Below, piece by piece: positions 6,384 to 9,299 of a stretch of 9,299 bases of DNA (positions are counted from its first letter, which is position 1; the number at the start of each line of letters is the position of its first letter). The notes beneath the pieces are model-generated. The model was not told where the DNA came from and did no database searches. It worked only from the letters and a program-made list of their open reading frames with translations. This stretch comes from CAYYFX01 sp964571855 (lineage in GTDB: Bacteria; ARS69). The stretch covers positions 1 through 9,299 of the forward strand of contig CAZNDO010000044.1 in assembly GCA_964571855.1 (NCBI GenBank), given 5' to 3'. A program made the translations under genes and the position numbers.

Positions 6384-6657
6384 CGGACCCCTCCCCCGGA
6401 CGGCGGATCCTCGCACGCGATCCCGCCCTCGTCCAGCCGACGCCCGCGCCGGACGCGGCGCCGGGAGCGCCGGGACGCGGGGAGGCGCGGCGCCGCGCGG
6501 GGTCCGGAGTCGGGGGCGCGCGGAAGGCAACTCCCGCGCGGGATTCCGCGGCGTCCCCGCAACAAAATCCTTGTCTTCCGCTCGAACCCGCGCCACCTTT
6601 CGCTTCCGTCGGTCGCGTGTTCGTCGGTCAGGAACCTGTGATGAGGAGGTAGCTGCG
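6384..6657. promoter_or_regulatory. Divergent intergenic region between shell-protein and SWIB genes
   Basis: This 274-bp region should contain promoters for both diverging genes. On the plus strand, TTGTCT (6571-6576) could be a -35 element, but the matching -10 (near 6594-6600, ACCTTT) is weak. The AT-rich stretch AACAAAATCCTTGTC (6561-6575) contains a short ACAA/TTGT symmetry. A nested inverted repeat lies at 6519-6550: CGCGGAA (6519-6525) pairs with TTCCGCG (6544-6550) around a 10-base palindrome (6533-6542). In such GC-rich DNA this could be chance. No minus-strand promoter was convincing. Confidence 0.35.
6644..6650 (+). promoter_or_regulatory. Strong Shine-Dalgarno deciding the GTG start of the SWIB gene
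   Basis: AGGAGGT is a full match to the anti-Shine-Dalgarno core and lies 7 nt before GTG at 6658-6660. It supports this non-ATG start over any of the starts farther upstream in the same open frame, which lie within the divergent region or antisense to the shell gene. Confidence 0.8.
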
Positions 6658-7095
6658 GTGGCGAAGGCCAAGTCCCGGTCGAAGGCGAAGAAGTCCAAGA
6701 CCACGGCGAAGAAGGCGAAGCGGACGTCGAAGGCCCGGCCGAAGAGCAAGGCCAAGTCGAAGTCCAAGGCGAAGTCCAAGGTCAAGAAGGCCAAGCCGAA
6801 GGCGAAGCCCAAGGCCAAGGCGAAGCCGAAGGCCAAGTCGAAGCGGAAGCCGAATCCCGCGTTCATGAAGCCGCTCACGCCGGATGCGGCGCTGGCGGAG
6901 ATCGTGGGCTCCAGCCCGCTGCCGCGCACCGAGATCACGAAGAAGCTGTGGGCCTACATCAAGAAGAACGGGCTCCAGGACTCGGTGAACAAGCGGAACA
7001 TCAACGCCGACGAGAAGCTGAAGAAGGTCTTCGGCGGCAAGAGCACGGTCTCGATGTTCGAGATGACGAAGCTCGTCTCGACCCATCTCTCCTGA
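6658..7095 (+). CDS. SWIB/MDM2-domain protein with histone-H1-like lysine-rich N-terminal tail
   Basis: A 145-residue very basic protein. Residues 2-64 are low-complexity and built almost only of Lys, Ala, Ser, Pro and Arg in repeating KAK, KSK and KPK units, like the tails of histone H1 and bacterial H1-like proteins. Residues 66-142 form a SWIB domain: NPAFMKPLTPDAALAEIVG, then LPRTEITKKLWAYIKKNGLQD, NKRNINADEKLKKVFGG and a final FEMTKLVSTHL helix. SWIB is known from eukaryotic SWI/SNF subunits and also occurs as small stand-alone bacterial proteins, including in Chlamydiae. A role in binding and compacting DNA, with the SWIB fold contacting protein partners, is likely but unproven. The GTG start is fixed by AGGAGGT. 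The gene has its own terminator and is transcribed alone. The tail is encoded by imperfectly repeated DNA (about 6660-6850), so its length may vary among relatives. Confidence 0.92.
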   Translation: MAKAKSRSKAKKSKTTAKKAKRTSKARPKSKAKSKSKAKSKVKKAKPKAKPKAKAKPKAKSKRKPNPAFMKPLTPDAALAEIVGSSPLPRTEITKKLWAYIKKNGLQDSVNKRNINADEKLKKVFGGKSTVSMFEMTKLVSTHLS

Positions 7096-7124
7096 CGACG
7101 CAACCGATACGCGACCGAAAGCGG

Positions 7125-7160
7125 CGAGGGCCCCGGATCCGGGGCCCTCGTTTCGTTTCG
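7125..7160 (+). terminator. Intrinsic terminator after the SWIB gene
   Basis: Bases 7125-7150 are a perfect 26-bp palindrome centred at 7137/7138 and rich in G and C. It is followed on the plus strand by TTTCGTTTCG, an interrupted T-rich tract. It lies 29 nt past the SWIB stop codon and 48 nt before the end of the converging dehydrogenase-hydratase gene. The palindrome could also work for the opposite strand, although the minus-strand tail (CCGCTTTC) is poorer in T. Confidence 0.82.
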
Positions 7161-7198
7161 CGGGCCGGCCGCCGCGGCGACAGGACGCGCGTCCGGTC

Positions 7199-9220
7199 TC
7201 ACGCGCCGGTGAACTCCGGCCGGCGCTTCCCGAGGGAGGACAGCCCCTCGTAGGCGTCGCGGGACCGGAACACCTCCTCCAGGTGCGACAGCTCCTGCGC
7301 CAACCCCTCGTCCAGCGTCCACCCGGCGCTCTCCCGCACGAGCCGGTCCGCGAGCCGCGTGGCCAGCGGCGCCTTGTGCCGCACGCGCCCGGCCTCCTTC
7401 GCCACGCGCCCTTCGGGCGCGGCGAGCCGCCCGGCCAGCAGCGCGTCCACATCCGCCGTGGCGAAGAACTCGGCGAGAGCCGCGAGGTCGCCGTCGACCG
7501 CGCGCTTCCCGCGCTCCGGCGCGCGCCCCGCCGCGTGCAGCTCGCGGATGCGCGCGGCCATCCGCTCCACCGGCACCACCTCGTCCACCAGACCCATCGC
7601 GTGCGCCTCCCGCGCGCCGATCGTCGTCCCGGTCAGCACGAGCCAGCGGGCCAGCGGGACGCCGGCGCGCCGCGCGGAGCGCTGCGTGCCGCCCAGGCCG
7701 GGGTAGATGCCCAGCCCCGTCTCGGGGAAGCCCATCGTGCCTTTCTCCGTGGCGAGGATCACGTCGCCGCACAGCGCCAGCTCCGAGCCGCCGCCGAGCG
7801 ACAGCCCGTCGAGGCGGACGATCACGAGCTTCGCGCTCCCGTCGATGCGCCGGAAGAGCGCCTGCGCCCTCTCGGTGAAGCGGCGGATCTCGTCCAGCTT
7901 GCCCGCGTCCAGGCGCCGCACGAAGCTCTTCACGTCGGCGCCGGCCACGAAGGCCTTGCCCGAGCCGCGCAGCACGATCGTGCGCACGTCCGTGCGGGAC
8001 TCCGCCTCGTCGAACGCCTGCTCCAGCTGCGCCACGACCGCGTCGTCCAGAGCGTTCAGCGCGTCCGGGCGGTTCATCACGATCTCCGCGATCCCGTCCG
8101 CGACCTCCAGCTTCACGAGCCGCAGGACGAACGGCGCGTCGCCGCGGCCGGCGAGCAGGCGGGGGAGGGGCAGGCCGAACGGGGCCACGACCTCCCGGGC
8201 CATCGCCCGCGCCTCGTCCATCCCCGTGCGGTTCGCCAGCTCGAACGGGCCGCGCGCCCAGCGCAGCCCCACGCGCGCGCCGAGGTCCACGTCCTCGATC
8301 GACCCCACACCCTCGTCCACGAGCGAGGCGGCCACCCAGAACGCGGCGCCGAGCAGCCGCCGCCGCACCGCCTCGAACCGCGCCGGGTCGGGTGTGCCGG
8401 CCACGACCCAGGGCTTGCCGGTGGCCACCTGCGCCGCGAGCGCCGGGTCCGGGACGTAGAACGGCCCGAGGCGCTCCCCGAGCGTGGTGGCCGCGTGCAG
8501 CGCGATAGGCGGGCCGGTCACGTTCATCAGCTCGAACGGTCCGAGCCCGATGCGGAACGCCTCCTTCGCGGCGGCCTCGATCGTGGCGATGTCCGCGACG
8601 CCCTGGGCCAGACACCGCACCGCCTCGTTCACCCACGGCACGAAGTACCGGTTCACGACGAATCCCGGCGCGTCCGCGCAGCGGATCGGGGTCTTGCCCG
8701 AGCTCTCCGCGAACGTCCACGCCGCCTCGAACGCGGCCGGCGCGGTCCGCGGCCCCGCGATCACCTCGAGCAGCCGGTTCTTCGCCGGGTGGTAGAAGTA
8801 GTGCAGCCCCACCACGCGCTCGGGCCGGGACGCGGCCTGCGCGACGTCGTCCACCGTGAAGCTGGACGTGTTCGTGGCCAGCACGGTCCCCGGCGGGCAG
8901 GCGGCATCCAACCGCCGGAACAGGTCCCGCTTCACCGCGAGGTCCTCGAACACCGCCTCGACGACCAGCGAAGCGCCGGCCAGTGCGCCGAGGTCCGCCG
9001 TGGGCCGGATCCGCCCGAGGATCGCGTCCACGTCCGCCGGCCGGAACAGCTTCCGCTCGACCGCCTCGCCGAGCAGCGTCCGGATCCGCTCGACTCCCCG
9101 CGCCGCCGCCGCCTCGTCGACATCGACGAGGATGACCTCGAAGCCCTCGGTCGCCGTCTTCTGCGCGATCCCGCTGCCCATGTTCCCGGCGCCGACGACG
9201 CCCACGGTACGCCCTGCCAT
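7199..9220 (-). CDS. Bifunctional 3-hydroxyacyl-CoA dehydrogenase / enoyl-CoA hydratase (dehydrogenase-first, FadN-like)
   Basis: A 673-residue fusion catalysing two adjacent steps of fatty-acid beta-oxidation (or of C4 acyl-CoA interconversion): hydration of an enoyl-CoA and NAD-dependent oxidation of the resulting 3-hydroxyacyl-CoA. Residues 1-185 are a Rossmann domain with GAGNMGSGIAQ (10-20), the NTSS loop (117-120), His140 and Glu152 as the catalytic pair and Asn190. Residues ~186-355 hold the dehydrogenase C-terminal domains. Residues ~368-560 are a crotonase fold with oxyanion-hole segments AGAD (426-429) and GGG (476-478) and both hydratase glutamates, Glu480 and Glu500, in the FPETGLGIYPGLGGTQR context. 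The order is the reverse of E. coli FadB and matches Bacillus FadN and archaeal hydratase/dehydrogenase fusions. The loop after the catalytic His reads FYHPAKNRLLE rather than the commoner FFNPxxxMxLVE. The ATG at 9218-9220 follows AAGGTG (9223-9228). Chain-length preference cannot be read from sequence, and no thiolase or acyl-CoA dehydrogenase gene lies within view. Confidence 0.93.
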   Translation of the reverse strand: MAGRTVGVVGAGNMGSGIAQKTATEGFEVILVDVDEAAAARGVERIRTLLGEAVERKLFRPADVDAILGRIRPTADLGALAGASLVVEAVFEDLAVKRDLFRRLDAACPPGTVLATNTSSFTVDDVAQAASRPERVVGLHYFYHPAKNRLLEVIAGPRTAPAAFEAAWTFAESSGKTPIRCADAPGFVVNRYFVPWVNEAVRCLAQGVADIATIEAAAKEAFRIGLGPFELMNVTGPPIALHAATTLGERLGPFYVPDPALAAQVATGKPWVVAGTPDPARFEAVRRRLLGAAFWVAASLVDEGVGSIEDVDLGARVGLRWARGPFELANRTGMDEARAMAREVVAPFGLPLPRLLAGRGDAPFVLRLVKLEVADGIAEIVMNRPDALNALDDAVVAQLEQAFDEAESRTDVRTIVLRGSGKAFVAGADVKSFVRRLDAGKLDEIRRFTERAQALFRRIDGSAKLVIVRLDGLSLGGGSELALCGDVILATEKGTMGFPETGLGIYPGLGGTQRSARRAGVPLARWLVLTGTTIGAREAHAMGLVDEVVPVERMAARIRELHAAGRAPERGKRAVDGDLAALAEFFATADVDALLAGRLAAPEGRVAKEAGRVRHKAPLATRLADRLVRESAGWTLDEGLAQELSHLEEVFRSRDAYEGLSSLGKRRPEFTGA

Positions 9221-9262
9221 GTCACCTTCCTCGAACGGGGATGGGTTGGAAGCGAAGCGGCG

Positions 9263-9291
9263 AGGGTAGCCACCCGTCACCGACCGGGCAA
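9263..9291 (-). promoter_or_regulatory. Possible sigma-70-type promoter for the dehydrogenase-hydratase gene
   Basis: On the minus strand, TTGCCC (9286-9291) and TACCCT (9263-9268) are separated by exactly 17 nt and lie about 45 nt before the ATG at 9220. The match to TTGACA/TATAAT is partial (4 of 6 and 3 of 6), but it keeps the TTG of the -35 and the conserved second A and last T of the -10. The true promoter could also lie beyond the window edge. Confidence 0.3.
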
Positions 9292-9299
9292 GCGTGCGC

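Noticed and set aside
6660..6850. Repeated AAG-rich DNA that could be a tandem-repeat or minisatellite locus.
   Set aside because: It stays in frame throughout and encodes the Lys-rich tail of the SWIB protein; it is best explained as low-complexity coding sequence.
5757..9220. The dehydrogenase-hydratase as cargo enzyme of a microcompartment with the nearby shell protein.
   Set aside because: The genes are separated by an independently transcribed plus-strand gene and a terminator. No encapsulation peptide is evident, and this enzyme type is not a standard compartment signature enzyme.
1..9299. tRNA, rRNA, insertion sequences or integrase/attachment sites.
   Set aside because: No cloverleaf-like segment, rRNA segment, transposase or recombinase motif was recognised on either strand.

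Overview
This is a very GC-rich bacterial window with dense coding and strong GC bias at third codon positions. Long open frames therefore also appear antisense to nearly every gene, and these are shadows. The gene mix is FHA and Ser/Thr-kinase signalling, PilT-type ATPases, a lysine-rich SWIB protein, a microcompartment shell-like protein and a dehydrogenase-hydratase fusion. It suggests a large-genome, high-GC bacterium of the Myxococcota, Planctomycetota or Eisenbacteria sort. That placement is only an impression from gene content; there is no rRNA or marker gene here to settle it.

Layout. Bases 1-477 hold no credible gene. They contain three copies of an intergenic repeat, two of which face each other and could fold into a long stem just 3' of the operon. 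Bases 478-5588 (minus strand) are a tightly packed four-gene operon, read right to left: a tail-anchored FHA protein, a HEAT-repeat/Ser-Thr kinase fusion, and two tandem PilT-family ATPases. The gaps are 10 nt, 8 nt and a 4-nt start/stop overlap. Bases 5757-6383 (minus) encode a tandem-domain (BMC-T-like) microcompartment shell protein with no other shell gene nearby. A 274-bp divergent region separates it from a plus-strand gene (6658-7095) for a small SWIB-domain protein with a long histone-H1-like Lys/Ala/Ser/Pro tail. That gene ends in a strong hairpin terminator. Bases 7199-9220 (minus) encode a bifunctional 3-hydroxyacyl-CoA dehydrogenase/enoyl-CoA hydratase in the dehydrogenase-first (FadN-like) order.

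How the genes may work together. The four-gene operon is the most interesting unit. It pairs an active-looking kinase with a phosphothreonine-reader domain anchored in the membrane and two hexameric motor ATPases of the pilus-retraction family. The simplest inference is phosphorylation-dependent control of type IV pilus retraction. No other pilus gene (pilB, pilC, pilM-Q, pilin) lies in the window, so this link rests on co-transcription and families only. The shell protein, SWIB protein and beta-oxidation enzyme look like independent transcription units.
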